NCBI GenBank assembly: GCA_024742835.1
Contig: JANSXS010000020.1
Location: forward strand, 1 to 49,400
Length of the DNA stretch: 49,400 nucleotides
Direction: 5' to 3'
From: Paracoccaceae bacterium
GTDB lineage: Bacteria; Pseudomonadota; Alphaproteobacteria; Rhodobacterales; Rhodobacteraceae
Shown: piece after piece, positions 26,558-36,098 of the stretch
How the letters are laid out: each line of letters starts with the position of its first letter
Position numbering within the stretch: the stretch's first letter is position 1
The notes under the pieces: model-generated
Databases searched by the model: none
Seen by the model: only the letters and a program-made list of their open reading frames with translations
What the model was told of the DNA's origin: nothing
Position numbers and translations under genes: made by a program

Positions 26558-28609
26558 TCAGGCCCGCCGACGCCGCTTGCGACCACCACCAGCCTCGCCT
26601 TCGCCGCGCCCGCCTGTATTGAAGGACGGGGTGGGCAATGGCGCGACCTTGGACAGTTCCGGGAACGGATCTGTCTTGTGCGGAATGGCGTTGGCGGCAA
26701 CGAAATGTTCCTGAAAGCGGGGTTCGATGGCCGTTTCGACCTTGGTGATCGCGCGCACCGTGCGCTCGATCTCGGCCCGAGCGCCGACATTGCACAGCGC
26801 GATACGCGCCCCGGTCCCGGCAGCGTTGCCCGCGGATGTAACCTTGTCAAGCGGCACATCCGGGATCATTCCCAACACCATCGCGTGCTTGGCCGAGATA
26901 TGCGCGCCAAAGGCCCCGGCCAGCACCACGCGGTCCACCTTGTCCACGCCGCGTTCATCCATCAAAAGGCGCGCACCGGCATAAAGCGCCGATTTGGCAA
27001 GCTGGATAGCGCGGATATCGCCTTGCGTCACGGTGATGCGCGGCCCGCCCTCGGCAGTGGCGTCGTGGATCAGATAGGCATGGGTGCGCCCCTCAGCGAC
27101 CATGCGGTCAGTGCCGGTTTGCGCGGCCGATCCAATCAGCCCGCTATCATCCATCAGCCCGGCCATGCGCAATTCGGCCACCGCCTCGATGATGCCAGAG
27201 CCACAAATGCCGGTGATGCCGGTGGCGGCGGTTTCTTCCCAGAAACCCACCTCGTCAGACCACTTGTCACAGCCGATCACGCGAAAGCGCGGTTCCTTTG
27301 TTTCCGCGTCAATACGGATCGCCTCAATCGCGCCAGGTGCAGCGCGCTGACCGCTTGAGATCTGCGCGCCCTCGAACGCGGGGCCGGTGGGAGACGAACA
27401 GGCCAGCACCCGGCTTTTATCCCCCAGCAGGATTTCCGCGTTGGTGCCCACATCCACGATCAGCGCCAGATCCTCGGACTTGCCCGGCTCTTCCGAGAGG
27501 GCCACGGCGGCGGCATCAGCCCCCACATGGCCCGCGATGCAAGGCAAGACGTAAGTGCGCGCACGGGTGTTGATCGCGGCCAGATCCAGGTCGCGCGCGG
27601 GCATCGAAATACTGTCGGACGTGGCCAGCGCAAAGGGTGCCTGCCCCAGTTCCACCGGGTCGATCCCCAGCAGCAGGTGATGCATGACCGGGTTGCAGAC
27701 GAACACCGTCTCCAGGATCAGTTTCGCGTCGATCCCGGCCTCGACCGCAATTTCGGCGGCCAGCGTGTCGATCGCCTCGCGCACCGCTTTTGTCATCTCG
27801 ACGTCGCCACCGGGATTCATCATGGCATAGCTGACCCGGCTCATCAGGTCTTCGCCAAAGCGGATCTGCGGGTTCATGATGCCAGAACTTGCCATCACCT
27901 CGCCCGACACAAGATCGGTCAGATGCGCGGCAATGGTGGTGGAGCCAAGGTCGATGGCCAGCCCGTAAATGCCCGCCTCGTGCAGGCCCGGCCAGATCTC
28001 GATCACCCGCGCCGTGTTGTCGGTGTGGGACTTGTGCAGCGCGACAGTGACCTCGAACTTGCCCTTGCGCAGAACGGGCTGCAACTTGGACAGCAGCGTC
28101 AGGTCGGCGCTTATCTCGTCGATACCCCATTCCTTTTGCAGGGCGCGTTCCAGCCGCTCCAGATCGCCGGTGGGGGTGTGCATGTCCGGCTCGTCGACCT
28201 TGACGAAATAGAGCCGCGTCGCCGGGTCCATCTCGATCACGCGGGCAGAGGCGGCCTTGCGCACGACCTGCTTGTGCACCTGGCTTTCGGCGGGCACGTC
28301 GATCACAACGTCGCCCATCACCTGCGCCTGACAGCCAAGGCGGCGGCCCGGTTTCAGTCCGCGTTTTTCGTCATAGCGCGCCTCGACGCTGTTCCATTCC
28401 GACAGCGCATCGGCATGAACGGTGACGCCATGCTTGGAAAATTCGCCATAGCCCGGCGTGATCTGGCACTTGGAGCAAATGCCGCGCCCGCCACAGACCG
28501 AGTCGAGATCGACGCCAAGCTGGCGCGCAACGGTCAGGACGGGTGTGCCCTTGGGAAAACGCCCACGCTTGCCCGAGGGGGTGAAAACGACAAGAGGATC
28601 GGTGCTCAT
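26558..28609 (-). CDS. Ferredoxin/ASKHA-domain protein (RamA-like reductive activator)
   Basis: The 683-residue protein starts with a plant-type 2Fe-2S domain, cysteines C39, C45, C48 and C93. A linker follows, and then a DUF4445/ASKHA ATPase region with D-L-G-S-T-T, D-V-G-T-N-A-E and the late V-V-L-A-G-A-F-G motif. This layout is that of proteins that reactivate corrinoid methyltransferases by ATP-driven reduction (RACo/RamA kind). Its corrinoid partner is not in the window. A basic tail (K-R-R-R-R) ends the protein. ATG 28609 (M-S-T-D-P) is chosen over an upstream start that adds unrelated residues. It lies 99 bases after the CoA-transferase gene in the same direction. Confidence 0.85.
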   Translation of the reverse strand: MSTDPLVVFTPSGKRGRFPKGTPVLTVARQLGVDLDSVCGGRGICSKCQITPGYGEFSKHGVTVHADALSEWNSVEARYDEKRGLKPGRRLGCQAQVMGDVVIDVPAESQVHKQVVRKAASARVIEMDPATRLYFVKVDEPDMHTPTGDLERLERALQKEWGIDEISADLTLLSKLQPVLRKGKFEVTVALHKSHTDNTARVIEIWPGLHEAGIYGLAIDLGSTTIAAHLTDLVSGEVMASSGIMNPQIRFGEDLMSRVSYAMMNPGGDVEMTKAVREAIDTLAAEIAVEAGIDAKLILETVFVCNPVMHHLLLGIDPVELGQAPFALATSDSISMPARDLDLAAINTRARTYVLPCIAGHVGADAAAVALSEEPGKSEDLALIVDVGTNAEILLGDKSRVLACSSPTGPAFEGAQISSGQRAAPGAIEAIRIDAETKEPRFRVIGCDKWSDEVGFWEETAATGITGICGSGIIEAVAELRMAGLMDDSGLIGSAAQTGTDRMVAEGRTHAYLIHDATAEGGPRITVTQGDIRAIQLAKSALYAGARLLMDERGVDKVDRVVLAGAFGAHISAKHAMVLGMIPDVPLDKVTSAGNAAGTGARIALCNVGARAEIERTVRAITKVETAIEPRFQEHFVAANAIPHKTDPFPELSKVAPLPTPSFNTGGRGEGEAGGGRKRRRRA

Positions 28610-28708
28610 GGTCCGGCAGCCTTTGGAAAATTCACGGGTCTGCGCGGGACCATAAAGGTTTCGCAGGACTGTGAAAGGCTGCAACCGGCAAAAATAGGTT
28701 GGCGGGCG

Positions 28709-29869
28709 TCATCGCGTCGCGCTGCTGCCTTTCAGAAGATCGAGAATCGCCTGCCTGTCGCCATCCAGCGCAGGCGCAGGGCCGCGCGTGGCGGGATCGG
28801 CAAGAGCGCTCATCTTGATCGGATTGCCAGCCGCCACGAAGGCGGGCTGCCCTTGGGCGTCCAGCACATCCACCACCATGTTGCGCGCCAGAAGCTGCGG
28901 ATCGCGCAGCGCCTCGGCCACGTTCTGAATGGGGCCGGTGGGCACGCCTGCTTCTTCCAGCCGGGCGATCCAATGCGCCTTGGGCGCATCCAGCGTGATC
29001 GCCTCGATCAAGCGTTTCAGCGTACGGGCATTCTCGCAGCGTGCCGCGTTCGTGGCAAAACGCACATCATTGTCCAGCGGTAGCCCAAGCACAGCGCAAA
29101 GCCGCGCAAACAGCGCGTCATTGCCCGCCGCGATCACGAAAAGACCGTCGCTGGCATGGAACGTCTCGAACGGCGTGATCGACGGGTGCCGCGCCCCCGA
29201 GGGGCCGGGCGGCGTGCCGGTGGCGGTGGTTATGGCCACCGCATGTTCCAGAATGGCCAACTGCGCGTCCAGCATGGCGATGTCGATCTTCTGACCAAAC
29301 CCGGTCTTTTCCCGGTCGATCAGGGCGGCCAGCACCCCCTGCACCAGGTACATGCCCGCCACGATATCCCCGATGCTGGCGCCGACGCGCACCGGGTCGC
29401 GGTCTTGCTCTCCGGTAATCGACATGACACCACCGCGCGCCTGTACCACCATGTCATAGGCCGGTTTCAGCGCCTCCGGCCCTGTATGGCCAAACCCGCT
29501 GACCGCGCCATAGATCAGCGCGGGATGCCGCTTGTGCAGCGTCTCCCAGCCGTATCCCAGCTTTTCCATCGTGCCCGGTCGGTAGTTTTCGAGAATCACA
29601 TCGGCCCGCGCCAGCAGATCGTCGAACACCGCCCGGTCCGCCGCATCCTTCAGGTCCAGCGCGATGGATTGCTTGCCATGATTGATCGTCGCGAAATAGG
29701 CGCTTTGCCCGTTCTTGAAGGGCGGAAAGGCGCGGGTATCGTCGCCCGATCCGGGCTTTTCCACCTTGATCACCTGCGCACCCAGATCCTGAAGCGTGAG
29801 CGAGGCAAAAGGCCCGGCCAAGACATGTGTCAGGTCGAGAACGATCAGGTTTTCCAGCGGCGCGGGCAT
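28709..29869 (-). CDS. CaiB/BaiF family CoA-transferase
   Basis: The 386-residue family III CoA-transferase has the start L-E-N-L-I-V-L-D-L-T-H-V-L-A-G-P-F-A, the V-I-K-V-E segment, and the catalytic aspartate D168 in S-I-G-D-I-V-A-G-M. Such enzymes move CoA between carboxylic acids through an aspartyl-CoA intermediate; formate/oxalate, carnitine and succinate/itaconate types look alike, so the substrate is open. An AGGAGG-like site precedes ATG 29869. It lies upstream of the ASKHA gene and might share a transcript. Confidence 0.9.
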   Translation of the reverse strand: MPAPLENLIVLDLTHVLAGPFASLTLQDLGAQVIKVEKPGSGDDTRAFPPFKNGQSAYFATINHGKQSIALDLKDAADRAVFDDLLARADVILENYRPGTMEKLGYGWETLHKRHPALIYGAVSGFGHTGPEALKPAYDMVVQARGGVMSITGEQDRDPVRVGASIGDIVAGMYLVQGVLAALIDREKTGFGQKIDIAMLDAQLAILEHAVAITTATGTPPGPSGARHPSITPFETFHASDGLFVIAAGNDALFARLCAVLGLPLDNDVRFATNAARCENARTLKRLIEAITLDAPKAHWIARLEEAGVPTGPIQNVAEALRDPQLLARNMVVDVLDAQGQPAFVAAGNPIKMSALADPATRGPAPALDGDRQAILDLLKGSSATR

Positions 29870-30013
29870 CGTGACCTCCTTTTGATGTCATTCGGGCATA
29901 CTTCTGACGCGCAAAGGTCACAAGGATCTGACAGGTTTCGGATCTATGGACAGCCCGCGCCACCTGACGCAGCATAGAGTGAGGCGCGGCACATAATAAG
30001 GACGCAAAACATC

Positions 30014-30640
30014 ATGGCATATACCGAAGGCCTCGCGATTTTCATCTTCGTGCTGGCGCTTTGGATATGGTCACGAATGCGGGCTTTGATCCGGCCCAGC
30101 CAGGGCGCGCGGATCGAACCGCGCCCCGGCACCGCGATCCTGCTGGTGAACCTGCAAGAGGCGTTCTGGAACGATGCCCGGTACACGGGCGATCAGCGCG
30201 CGCGGGTCGAGGCGGCCGTTCTCCGCGAAGTGACCCTTGCCCAGCATAATGACCAGCCGGTGATCGCGCTGCGGCAGGAATATTCCGACCTTGGCTTTCG
30301 CCTTGTCGCGCGGCTGTTGCACGGCGGCAAGGCGGTCCGGGGTGGGCCGGGGCTTGGCCTTGCCGCGCCATTTGTCGGCATGGCCGATCATATGGTGGTC
30401 AAACAGGTGCAGGACGGGTTCGAAAGCGGAGAGCTTGACACCGTGCTGCGCGCGTTGCGCATCGGGCGGCTGCGCTTCCTCGGGCTGGCCGGCGAACATG
30501 ACGTAGCCAAGACGGCGCAGGGCGCGCTCAATCGCGGTTACGAGGTGGAACTGGTAAGCGACGGCATCGCCACTGCACGCGACGGCGCGTTCGATCCCGT
30601 GGCAGAGGCGCTTGGCGGTCAGGGCGCGCGCGTGGTCTGA
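30014..30640 (+). CDS. Membrane-anchored isochorismatase-fold protein, catalytic residues lost
   Basis: The 208-residue protein has one N-terminal membrane helix (about residues 6-23) and then an isochorismatase-like domain. In active cysteine hydrolases of this fold the triad is Asp-Lys-Cys. Here the first position is N46 (L-L-V-N-L-Q), the lysine K130 is kept (V-V-K-Q), and the cysteine position is D163 in E-H-D-V-A-K-T-A, where C-V-x-x-T-A is normal. The protein is therefore probably not a hydrolase and may be a binding or scaffold protein. It converges with aroA, four bases away. Confidence 0.7.
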   Translation: MAYTEGLAIFIFVLALWIWSRMRALIRPSQGARIEPRPGTAILLVNLQEAFWNDARYTGDQRARVEAAVLREVTLAQHNDQPVIALRQEYSDLGFRLVARLLHGGKAVRGGPGLGLAAPFVGMADHMVVKQVQDGFESGELDTVLRALRIGRLRFLGLAGEHDVAKTAQGALNRGYEVELVSDGIATARDGAFDPVAEALGGQGARVV

Positions 30641-30644
30641 CCCC

Positions 30645-31991
30645 TCAGCCGCGCCGGATGTCCGCACCAAGCGCGGCCATCAACGGCTCGAATATCGGAA
30701 AGGACGTGGCGATCGGGCTGCCGTCATCCACAGAAACGGGCTTTTGCGCGGCCAGTCCCAGCACCAGGAATGACATCGCAATCCGGTGGTCGAGATGGCT
30801 GGCGCAGGTCGCCCCGCCCGGCACGCCGCCTGCGCCGCGCCCGTGCACGATCCACCAATCCTCGCCTTCCTCGACCTCGACACCGCAGGCGCGCAGGCCC
30901 GTGGCCATCGCGTCGATCCGGTCGGATTCCTTGACGCGCAATTCCTTGACCCCGCGCATCACGGTGGCACCGGTGGCGCAGGCCGCGACCACGGCAAGCA
31001 CGGGGTATTCGTCAATCATGCTGGCGGCGCGCTCTGGCGGTACTTCGATACCATGCATGTCGGGCGAGAAGCGCGCGCGCAGGTCGGCCACAGGCTCTCC
31101 CCCCTCTTCGCGCTCGTTTTCATAGGTCAGGTCCGCGCCCATTTCGCGCAGCGTGGTAAACAGCCCTGCGCGCGTGGGATTCAGCCCGATACTGGGCACC
31201 AGCACGTCCGACCCTTCGGTGATCAGCGCCGCGCAAACCGGAAAGGCGGCGCTTGACGGGTCCCGCGGCACGGTGATGGTCTGCGGGCGCAGCTCTGGCT
31301 GACCGGTCAGGGTGATGACGCGGCCTTCCTCGGTGATCTCGGTCGTGATCTCGGCTCCGAATCCGGCAAGCATCCGTTCGGTATGATCGCGGGTGGCCTC
31401 CTGCTCGATAACCACGGTCTGACCGGGCGCATTCAGCCCCGCCAGCAGCACGGCGGATTTCACCTGCGCCGACGGGACCGGCACGGTGTAGCGCACGGGC
31501 ACCGGGTCCGCCGCCCCCATGATTGTCATCGGCAGCCGCCCACCCGAGCGTCCAACGGTCTGCGCCCCGAACAGCGCCAGCGGATCGGTCACACGCGCCA
31601 TCGGGCGCTTGTTCAGGCTGGCATCACCCGTGAAGGTGGCGGTGATCGGCGAGGTCGCCATCGCGCCCATGATCAGCCGCACGCCAGTGCCGGAATTGCC
31701 GCAGTCGATGACCTGTCCGGGTTCGGCAAAGCCACCCACGCCGACGCCATGCACATGCCATGTGCCGTCATCGTCGCGTGTCACCTCTGCCCCCATGGCG
31801 CGCATCGCCTTGGCGGTATCAAGCACGTCCTCGCCCTCAAGCAGGCCGGTCACGCGGGTTTCGCCCACCGACAGCGCGCCAAGGATCAGCGCTCGGTGCG
31901 AGATGGACTTGTCGCCCGGAACATCGGCGCACCCGGAGAGATTGCGGGACACATGCGCTTGCATGGGAACAGGGGTGCCTTGTGCGGACAT
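30645..31991 (-). CDS. aroA: 3-phosphoshikimate 1-carboxyvinyltransferase (EPSP synthase)
   Basis: The 448-residue enzyme joins shikimate-3-phosphate and PEP in aromatic amino-acid synthesis. Motifs seen are P-G-D-K-S-I-S-H-R at about 23-31, the PEP site [14 protein letters not shown], and R-V-K-E-S-D-R-I near 355. The residue after N-S-G-T is G, and the loop reads A-M-A rather than the class I L-P-x-A pattern, closer to the Agrobacterium CP4-type class II enzymes. A ribosome site AGAGG precedes the ATG. Confidence 0.95.
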   Translation of the reverse strand: MSAQGTPVPMQAHVSRNLSGCADVPGDKSISHRALILGALSVGETRVTGLLEGEDVLDTAKAMRAMGAEVTRDDDGTWHVHGVGVGGFAEPGQVIDCGNSGTGVRLIMGAMATSPITATFTGDASLNKRPMARVTDPLALFGAQTVGRSGGRLPMTIMGAADPVPVRYTVPVPSAQVKSAVLLAGLNAPGQTVVIEQEATRDHTERMLAGFGAEITTEITEEGRVITLTGQPELRPQTITVPRDPSSAAFPVCAALITEGSDVLVPSIGLNPTRAGLFTTLREMGADLTYENEREEGGEPVADLRARFSPDMHGIEVPPERAASMIDEYPVLAVVAACATGATVMRGVKELRVKESDRIDAMATGLRACGVEVEEGEDWWIVHGRGAGGVPGGATCASHLDHRIAMSFLVLGLAAQKPVSVDDGSPIATSFPIFEPLMAALGADIRRG

Positions 31992-32072
31992 GAACGAACC
32001 TCTTGGACAGACGGGATCTTTGCCATCGCTGATAGCCCAGAGAGATAGGCGCGTCCATCGCCGCGCGCAGTT

Positions 32073-32531
32073 TCAGCCCGTCTCGTCCTCAAGGTGGAGC
32101 TTCATGTCGATCAGCACCTTTTGCAGGGCGGTCGTTTCCTTCAACAGGCGCTTGGCCTCGGTCACGGTGATCACACCATCCTCGATGGATTGCTGATATT
32201 CCCCCATGAGCATAGCAAAGCGTTGGCTGAGCGCGATCACGTCACTGTTCACGCCGCCGCTGGCGCGTGTATTCGCGCGGGACGCTTCGAATTTCAGACC
32301 GATGCCGTTCAGCTCTGCGAGCGCTGCGGTCACATGCGGATAGGAGGACGCCGATTCGAGCGCCGCCACGGCATCGACAGGCATGAAACGGTCGCCATGT
32401 TCGTCATGGTCGGAGTAATAGCGCCCAAGCGTGGCCTTGGACTTGCCCGTCAGTTCACATGCAGCCTCTATGCCGACATCCTTTACAAGGGTCTCGGTGT
32501 GCTTTTTCAGATAACTACCAGCTTTCGACAT
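32073..32531 (-). CDS. Conserved hypothetical protein with a helix-turn-helix-like N-terminus
   Basis: The 152-residue protein starts M-S-K-A-G-S-Y and has an HTH-like stretch (T-G-K-S-K-A-T-L-G-R-Y-Y) at about residues 27-38, a short acidic loop (D-H-D-E-H-G-D-R-F-M-P), and then long amphipathic helices, with a final acidic helix. The pattern resembles phage-type regulatory proteins, but I recognise no named family. It lies upstream of aroA in the same direction with an 81-base gap. No signal or membrane segment is visible. Confidence 0.65.
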   Translation of the reverse strand: MSKAGSYLKKHTETLVKDVGIEAACELTGKSKATLGRYYSDHDEHGDRFMPVDAVAALESASSYPHVTAALAELNGIGLKFEASRANTRASGGVNSDVIALSQRFAMLMGEYQQSIEDGVITVTEAKRLLKETTALQKVLIDMKLHLEDETG

Positions 32532-32717
32532 AGCCCTCGCACCTTTTAACCTGTCGCCTTATGCGAAAATCAGGCTCTTGGCGCAATGGTTTGCTGCGTC
32601 GCGGGATCAGTTGCGCCGCAAAAGCACAGATCAGATAAATGGTGGAACGCTTTCGCCTCCCGCTGGCCGCGCCCGCGCATGACGCATGTCAAGCCCGACA
32701 GTGCGGCGGGTGCCGGC

Positions 32718-33668
32718 TCAATTCACCAGATTGGGCGGCTCTTGCCCGGCGAGCGCCGCACGCAGGTTTTCGATCGCCACACGGCCCATCGTCTCGCGAA
32801 CTTCCAGTGTCGATGTGCCCATATGCGGCAAGAGCGTCACGTTATCCATCGCCTTGAGCGCGCCGGGCACATGCGGTTCGTTCTCGAACACATCAAGCCC
32901 GGCCCCGCCGACCTGGCCGCCTTGCAGCGCCTTGATCAGCGCGGCCTCGTCCACGATATCGCCGCGCGCCACGTTGATAAGATGGGCATGGGGCTGCATC
33001 TGCGCCAGTTCCCCGGCCCCGATCATATGACGTGTCTCGGGGCTGGCGGGTACGGCGACCACAACGAAATCCGCCGCTTGCAACAGCGCGTCCATCTCGA
33101 CCCGGCGGGCGGGAAAGCCCGGTGCTTTGTCGCTGCGCGCGGTGTAGATCACATCCATCCCGAACCCGTGATGACAGCGGCGCGCAATGGCCGCGCCGAT
33201 GCGGCCCATGCCGATGATGCCCACCGTCTTGCCGGTCACGTGCAACCCCAAAAGCTGTGTCGGGTTCCAGCCGGGCCACTTGCCCGCGCGCAACATGCGC
33301 TCTCCCTCGGCCGCGCGGCGCGCGCTCATCAGGATCAGGGTCATGCCGATATCGGCGGTCGCATCGGTCACCGCGCCGGGCACGTTGGTCACCATGACGC
33401 CCGCGCTACGCGCCGCGGCAAGGTCGATATGGTTGATGCCCGCGCCGTAATTCGCCAGCACCTTGCAGCGGGGGTGGTGCGCGTCGCGGAAAACTTCTGC
33501 CGAGAATGTATCGCCGAACATCACCAGCACACCGTCATACAGGTTCAGCGCCGCGCGCATCTGCCCGATCTTGAGCGGCGTGTTGTCGGTGCGCATTTCC
33601 ACGTCAAAATGCTCACGGGCCATGTCGGCCACGCTTTCCGGCAAAGGCCGTGTGAAATAGACCCGCAT
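32718..33668 (-). CDS. D-isomer-specific 2-hydroxyacid dehydrogenase (glyoxylate/hydroxypyruvate reductase-like)
   Basis: The 316-residue NAD(P)-dependent enzyme has the dinucleotide motif G-I-I-G-M-G-R-I-G at about 150-158 and the catalytic Arg (V-A-R-G-D), Glu (E-N-E-P) and His (L-P-H-M-G) in order. The family interconverts 2-keto and D-2-hydroxy acids such as glyoxylate/glycolate and hydroxypyruvate/glycerate. ATG 33668 overlaps the TGA of csaA by one base (TGATG); a TTG one codon earlier is possible. It is last of the ybjN-proC-csaA run. Confidence 0.9.
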   Translation of the reverse strand: MRVYFTRPLPESVADMAREHFDVEMRTDNTPLKIGQMRAALNLYDGVLVMFGDTFSAEVFRDAHHPRCKVLANYGAGINHIDLAAARSAGVMVTNVPGAVTDATADIGMTLILMSARRAAEGERMLRAGKWPGWNPTQLLGLHVTGKTVGIIGMGRIGAAIARRCHHGFGMDVIYTARSDKAPGFPARRVEMDALLQAADFVVVAVPASPETRHMIGAGELAQMQPHAHLINVARGDIVDEAALIKALQGGQVGGAGLDVFENEPHVPGALKAMDNVTLLPHMGTSTLEVRETMGRVAIENLRAALAGQEPPNLVN

Positions 33669-34009
33669 CAATGCATCCGTTCGCCCAAAGGCACGTCCTT
33701 GTCCGGGCCGATCAACACAATATCGCCGCTTTCGTCAGACAGGCCAAGCACCAGCACCTCTGACATGAAGGGGCCGATCTGGCGCGGGGGGAAATTGGTG
33801 ACGGCAATCACCTGTTTGCCCACCAACGCGTCGGGCGCGTAATGCGCCGTGATCTGCGCCGATGTCTTCTTCTCACCCAGATCAGCCCCGAAATCTATCC
33901 AGAGCTTGATCGCGGGCTTGCGCGCCTCGGGAAAGGGTTCGGCGCGGACAATGCGCCCCACGCGGATATCCACTTTCAGAAAATCGTCGATCCCGATGGC
34001 ATCAGTCAT
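33668..34009 (-). CDS. csaA: CsaA-type tRNA-binding protein
   Basis: The 113-residue OB-fold protein has the CsaA core: F-L-K-V-D-I-R-V-G-R-I, A-R-K-P-A-I-K-L-W-I-D-F-G, S-A-Q-I-T-A-H-Y, and V-T-N-F-P-P-R-Q-I-G-P-F-M-S-E-V-L-V-L-G. CsaA binds tRNA and has been called a secretion chaperone; it resembles the C-terminal domain of bacterial MetRS. The gene overlaps proC by eight bases and abuts the dehydrogenase gene, so all three are likely one transcript. Confidence 0.93.
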   Translation of the reverse strand: MTDAIGIDDFLKVDIRVGRIVRAEPFPEARKPAIKLWIDFGADLGEKKTSAQITAHYAPDALVGKQVIAVTNFPPRQIGPFMSEVLVLGLSDESGDIVLIGPDKDVPLGERMH

Positions 34010-34817
34010 CGCGCAAGTCCCGTGAGCGGTCTGCGGCGGCTTTCACGGTGCTCCGCATCAGCGGCGGCAGGCCGGTCTCCTCACTCATCAGCACCTCAAG
34101 CCCGGCCTGCGTAGTGCCATTCGGGCTGGTGACGTTGACGCGCAATTGCGCGGGCGTTTCCTCTGCATCCTCGGCCAGTGCCCCTGCGCCGGCGACAGTC
34201 GCTTGCGCAAGTTGCATCGCCAGTTCCGGCGAAAGCCCCTGCGCCTCTCCGGCGGCGGCCATGCATTCAATCATGTGAAACACATAGGCCGGGCCGGACC
34301 CGGACACGGCCGTGACCGCGTCCATCTGATCCTCGCTCTCCAGCCGCACCACCTGCCCCACCGCTTTCAGCAGCGTTTCCGAAAGGTCAAGCTGCGCAGC
34401 GGATGTATGCGCGTTACCGATGATTGCGGTGATGCCCCGGCCGACCGCGGCGGGCGTGTTGGGCATGGCGCGCACGATGGGGCTTTGTGCGCCAAGGGTC
34501 TTTTCAAAGGCGGCGATAGGCGTTCCGGCGGCGACCGAGATGAAAAGCGTCTCGCCATTGCCCATTGCCGCGATGGCGGGCAGCGCATCGCCCATCATCT
34601 GCGGCTTGACCGCGATCAGCACGATGGCGGGGTTTTCAGGCAGATCCGCGTTGATCCGAACGCCGGTGGACTGCAACCAGTCCGTAGGATTGGGGTCGAT
34701 CACCCAGACGGAAGACGGTGGCAGATCGCGTTTCAGCCAGCCTGCCAGCATGGCCGAGCCCATCTTTCCGCAGCCCAGCAAAACAAGGCCGCCACGCGCC
34801 ACATCGTCCATTTCCAT
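34002..34817 (-). CDS. proC: Pyrroline-5-carboxylate reductase
   Basis: The 271-residue enzyme makes proline from pyrroline-5-carboxylate. It has an N-terminal Rossmann motif G-C-G-K-M-G-S-A-M, the A-V-K-P-Q motif, A-M-P-N-T-P-A, and the family signature with G-S-G-P-A-Y and N-V-T-S-P-N-G-T-T. AGGAG lies seven bases before ATG 34817. The open frame continues far upstream, but that translation is not enzyme sequence. It overlaps csaA by eight bases. Confidence 0.95.
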   Translation of the reverse strand: MEMDDVARGGLVLLGCGKMGSAMLAGWLKRDLPPSSVWVIDPNPTDWLQSTGVRINADLPENPAIVLIAVKPQMMGDALPAIAAMGNGETLFISVAAGTPIAAFEKTLGAQSPIVRAMPNTPAAVGRGITAIIGNAHTSAAQLDLSETLLKAVGQVVRLESEDQMDAVTAVSGSGPAYVFHMIECMAAAGEAQGLSPELAMQLAQATVAGAGALAEDAEETPAQLRVNVTSPNGTTQAGLEVLMSEETGLPPLMRSTVKAAADRSRDLRDD

Positions 34818-34915
34818 CGGGTCACTCCTGCCGGTTGGGATCATGTCTGGCGAAGTGATACGCGCGCGGGGCAAAGGGCGCAACGCCCCCCGCCCGGCGG
34901 CTTGCGAAAACGCGC

Positions 34916-35416
34916 TCAGGCGCGGCCGTAGGCCTCGGACATGGCCACCTTGATGGCATCTTCGGGCGTGCGATCCCCCCAGACGGCCAGTTGAAAGGCC
35001 GGGTAGTAGCGTTCGGCGCTCAGAACGGCGGCGGTGATCAGCGTGTCCACCTGTTCGGGGCTGACCCCCTGGGTGCCGGACATCACCAGCCCATAGCGAT
35101 ACACCATCAGCTTTTGCTCGACCCAATAGGTAAAGGCCCCGGCCCAGCATTGGTCATTGACCTCGTTGAGCAGATGGTAAAGCACCGGCAGCTTGTCTTC
35201 TGGCGGCTCCATCTCGAAGGTGCAGACCATGCGCAGCGTCTCGTCATGGCCCGACCACGCGAGCGTGATGGAATAGGTGCGCCACTGGCCTTCGACGGCC
35301 ATCGCGATCTGATCATCGCCGATCCGGTCGAAATCCCACTCGTGATGTTCGGCAAGATGTTCGACGATATCAATAGGATGAAGCTCGTCACTCAGAAACT
35401 GCTCGGAAAGTGCCAT
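34916..35416 (-). CDS. YbjN domain-containing protein
   Basis: The 166-residue cytoplasmic protein has the YbjN fold, related to type III secretion chaperones. It contains the W-x-F-x-R-x-x-D-D-Q-I-A-M-A segment, the strand T-L-R-M-V-C-T-F-E-M, and the Y-H-L-L-N-E-V-N-D-Q-C-W-A-G-A-F motif. YbjN proteins affect motility, stress and surface properties in enterobacteria; the mechanism is unclear. ATG 35416 has AGAGGTG upstream; a longer start at 35509 is not supported. It precedes proC by 98 bases. Confidence 0.88.
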   Translation of the reverse strand: MALSEQFLSDELHPIDIVEHLAEHHEWDFDRIGDDQIAMAVEGQWRTYSITLAWSGHDETLRMVCTFEMEPPEDKLPVLYHLLNEVNDQCWAGAFTYWVEQKLMVYRYGLVMSGTQGVSPEQVDTLITAAVLSAERYYPAFQLAVWGDRTPEDAIKVAMSEAYGRA

Positions 35417-35697
35417 GGCGCCACCTCTTTTGTTGTAGCGCGGGGTCGGCAGCACCCCAGCGCTTGGTGCCAGCTCTAGAACGGGGGGCTTATCCCTCTG
35501 TCCATACAATATATGGTGCGGGGTGGATGACGGCCTGTAAAGCTATTTCTTGGGGATAACCCCAATAACTTGTGGATGACATGAAAATTTCATCAAGCGG
35601 TGGGCAATTGACCAAGCCAAGGGCCGCGCCGATTATGGGGCAAGGGCGATCCACAGACCTTTGCCAGATCCCTTACGGCACGGCGCAACTGTGCAGA

Positions 35698-35724
35698 CGC
35701 AAAAGGGCGGAGAACACCCCGCCC
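35698..35724 (-). terminator. Rho-independent terminator downstream of ubiK
   Basis: On the minus strand GGGCGG pairs with CCGCCC (35705-35724, 8-base loop) and is followed by TTTT. It lies about 30 bases after the ubiK stop. Confidence 0.7.
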
Positions 35725-35754
35725 CTTGCCGAACATCCTGGTTGCAGCACGCTG

Positions 35755-36000
35755 TTAGCGCGAGCCTTTTTCCAGCGCGTCGAGACGCAGGCGGAGCGCC
35801 TCGTTTTCCTCGCGCGCCTTTTGCGCCATGGCGCGCACGGCGTCGAACTCCTCGCGGGTGACGAAATCACGTTCGGCCAGCCAGCGGTCGATCATCGACT
35901 TCATCGCCGTCTCGGCCTCGGATTTGGCACCCTGCGCCACACCCATCGCGTTGGTCATGAGTTGGCTCAGATCGTCGAGAACTTTGTTACGGGTCTGCAT
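35755..36000 (-). CDS. ubiK: UbiK family accessory factor (coiled coil)
   Basis: The 81-residue protein belongs to the BMFP/UbiK family: an amphipathic N-terminal helix (about 1-45) and a C-terminal coiled coil with heptads, E-E-F-D-A-V-R-A-M through L-R-L-R-L-D-A-L-E. UbiK trimers help the UbiJ-centred ubiquinone-synthesis complex near lipids. GGAG lies eight bases before ATG 36000; an upstream start would add foreign residues. It is divergent from lgt, and the 98-base gap must hold both promoters. Confidence 0.87.
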   Translation of the reverse strand: MQTRNKVLDDLSQLMTNAMGVAQGAKSEAETAMKSMIDRWLAERDFVTREEFDAVRAMAQKAREENEALRLRLDALEKGSR

Positions 36001-36098
36001 CTGTGTTGCTCCGGCGTTACGCTTTGCCACATATATGGAGGCGCGGACCGGATGGGGCAAGGTTGACTTGCGCCCACGGCACGGGGCAAGAGACACAT

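Noticed and set aside
27527..29083. 518-codon plus-strand frame opposite the ASKHA and CoA-transferase genes
   Set aside because: It spans two convincing minus-strand genes and their gap, which a real gene would not be expected to do.
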